DNA from: Thermomucor indicae-seudaticae
Taxonomy: Eukaryota; Mucoromycota; Mucoromycetes; Mucorales; Lichtheimiaceae
Direction of reading: 5' to 3'
Assembly (NCBI GenBank): GCA_000787465.1
Contig: JSYX01000042.1
Location: forward strand, 1 to 53,376
DNA length: 53,376 bases
The position numbers were made by a program, and so were the translations under genes. This document shows positions 48,411 through 53,376 of the stretch, in pieces (within the stretch, counting starts at the first letter, position 1; each line of letters starts with the position of its first letter). The notes under the pieces are model-generated. The model saw only the letters and a list, made by a program, of their open reading frames with translations. It was not told the DNA's origin and ran no database searches.

Positions 48411-50215
48411 TGGGCTAAAAAGAAAGTAAAAAGGAAAAGCTAGAAAAATGGGAAAGTGTCAGAGTTCTCTCTTATATAATACTTAGACAGATGGCCGAAA
48501 CCGGTAAATTATGCAGCTGCGTCCCATTGATGACACCTTTCATCACCCCCCAAAAGCCCTCGCATAAATTCGACTCCTCCCTTATTGTCTAACCGTTTTG
48601 GTTAAAGAAAGGGAAAAGGGGGGGATTCACGCTCTGAACAACCATGGATTGGCATCAAACGCAGATACGACTATATCAAATGTGGATCAAGCTGCGAGAC
48701 CATGAATCCGGATCATTAACCGCAGTAAATACTGCGAGTAATCTATATCTAATTTACGTAGTTCAGTGATTTTGGAAGCGGGAGAAGCGGCTGATACATC
48801 AGCAGAGAAACACAGGAAATCTGTGATGGCAACAAAATGCGATCGACGTCTATAGAAACAGGGCTGACGGCGTATTCAAAGGACGGATGGTTTATTCAAA
48901 CAAGACATTCTGTAGAGTGAGATTTCTCCCTTCCATCATTTTCTTACTGCCTTTATTGAGACCATCCAAATCATCGTCTTGGCACGAGATGGAGAGGTGT
49001 ATGCGAGGTACGACATCGAAGGCGCACGAGCCAGCATGGTCTAAAACGAGCGAATCATAGCTATCGACCCGCCGGTACGCATCCTACCAACCTGTCGGCG
49101 CATTCATCACTTGCCTTTTTACATGGATTGTAACGGTCAAAGCTTGACTCCATTCAGAGCATAAACGTAAACGATGTCAATGTTCCAATCGGTGTCAGAC
49201 CTTAAAATTTCCTTCTTATCACGTTCTCATTATTAAGTTGATTCCACAGGTATCAGACCCTTTCTGCCATGTCTGAGCACGGAACTCTTAAATCTTTCTT
49301 ACGGTCAGCCGATATCCTTCTATGGACATATCCAAAGGCAGAAACAGTGCTTATTGGAGGGCAGATCCTTCTGATGGGACGACATCTCTGAACAGGAATA
49401 TTCGTTGTATATCCATTATTTAAGCCGCCGCCCTTAACGTGTAAGTTGGCATCATCTGTTGGCAAGCAACGTGGAACGAGCGATGTTTGTAACCTTGGAC
49501 CCGACTCTGCACAATCCCTTGTCCTTGTTACCTTCGACTATGCCGTGCAAACGTCTGAATATTCGTCATCACCGATCTCTGCTTGTTATCATTAGATCTT
49601 GAACCAGACGCGCCAAATGCATCATTTCCTCGGCAGTGCTAGCTTTCTTATCAATATCCCAATGGAAACCGACTTACGTGATGTCTCTTGCATGCAATGA
49701 TCTTTGCCCCTGATTACACTACAACCACTCTGTATCAGTAACATCTTGCTGATAAATTACCATAGGTACACTGATAAATGAGCAACGGAGCGAACTGATA
49801 TCTATTCAGTCCCGCGTAATTGTACGTCTTCGTATTTGACGTTTGTGTGTGGCGTTTTATATGGCTATTTCTCTCGATGTCAACCGATTACTTCACCAAA
49901 TGTTCAAGGATGTCTCCATTTACTAGTTCAAGCGTATAGATTATCTTGCTGTGTTATCGACACTCAGTGATAGATATCGTCAACTCATTTCGCGCATAAG
50001 CGTACGAAGGTCGGAGTTCCGGCTGACTGGCAGAGGTTGGGAGAGGCAAGGCCGCCCGCTTTTGGCGAGGCAGTGTCCCAGGCCCAGTGCGGACTCCCTC
50101 TTCCTTAAAGACAACGGTAAGGGATCCATCCATCCATTAGATGCATGCATCCATCGACCATTTTTAATGAAGGTTACTGATAAAATAAAAATTTCGGTCG
50201 ATTGCACAGGCCAAC
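48411..50215. other. gene-poor stretch and RPS5 leader, 1.8 kb
   Basis: Contains the OSBP promoter at its left end and the RPS5 promoter and leader at its right. A 41-codon plus frame at about 48643-48768 (MDWHQTQIRLYQMWIKL start) and an open stretch after 48835 look protein-like, but no exon chain or domain supports a gene. Confidence 0.45.
50117..50209 (+). other. probable 5' UTR intron of RPS5
   Basis: Donor GGTAAGG at 50117 and acceptor GCACAG ending at 50209, six bases before the RPS5 start codon. Leader introns this close to the ATG are common in fungal ribosomal protein genes. Confidence 0.55.

Positions 50216-53376
<3,161 letters not shown>

Overview
The window is nuclear DNA of a filamentous fungus. 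Short spliceosomal introns (mostly 45-90 nt, GTAAGT-like donors, CTAAC/CTGAT-like branch points), glutamine- and serine-rich transcription factors, and a mixture of gene families (class C receptor with a venus-flytrap domain, kinesin-13 with a SAM domain, TMEM242, PPIP5K, Ecl1) point to an early-diverging lineage, most likely Mucoromycota/Mucorales. That placement is inference from gene content. I saw no rRNA, convincing tRNA, CRISPR array, phage or bacterial operon structure.

Layout. 0.7-7.9 kb is gene-dense: a small coiled-coil protein, an HDA2/HDA3-like histone deacetylase complex subunit, a PHO13-type HAD phosphatase and a TMEM242 homologue on the minus strand, an RNase P/MRP Rpr2/Rpp21 subunit on plus, and a SAM + HMG-box protein on minus. 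9.7-13.3 kb holds a two-finger C2H2 regulator, an SDR oxidoreductase and a WWE-like protein. At 14.5-18.5 kb, farnesyltransferase beta (minus) and an RBBP4/Msi1-type histone chaperone (plus) diverge from only 96 bp. An ECL1-type longevity factor lies at 20.3 kb, followed by about 4 kb of gene-poor DNA with decayed reading frames and a fold-back MITE inserted in one of them. 24.7-28.9 kb is a 14-exon class C GPCR (venus-flytrap, seven membrane segments, PH-like tail). A bHLH factor and a Zn2Cys6 factor converge at 30.3-33.8 kb. 34.5-41.1 kb carries an FSH1 serine hydrolase, the nucleoporin NUP35/Nup53 and a SAM-kinesin-13 with an 11-nt microexon. A TspO-like membrane protein (42.9 kb), an Osh6/7-type oxysterol-binding protein (46.8-48.4 kb), ribosomal protein RPS5 (50.2 kb) and the C-terminal part of a VIP1/PPIP5K inositol pyrophosphate kinase (51.2 kb to the right edge) finish the window. 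The stretches 7.9-9.7, 18.5-20.2, 20.8-24.7, 41.1-42.9, 43.8-46.8 and 48.4-50.1 kb are gene-poor.

Gene models were built by hand: each exon chain listed keeps frame across every GT-AG junction (one junction is GC-AG) and rebuilds a continuous family match. No shared pathway ties the window together, although several genes fall into themes: chromatin and transcription (HDA2/3-like, RBBP4, HMG, C2H2, bHLH, Zn2Cys6), signalling (class C GPCR, FTase beta, PPIP5K) and lipid/membrane traffic (Osh6/7-like, TspO-like, NUP35). The most unusual items are the receptor with a PH-like tail, the SAM-HMG architecture, the microexon inside the kinesin SAM domain, the GC-AG intron, and the MITE whose removal re-opens a reading frame.
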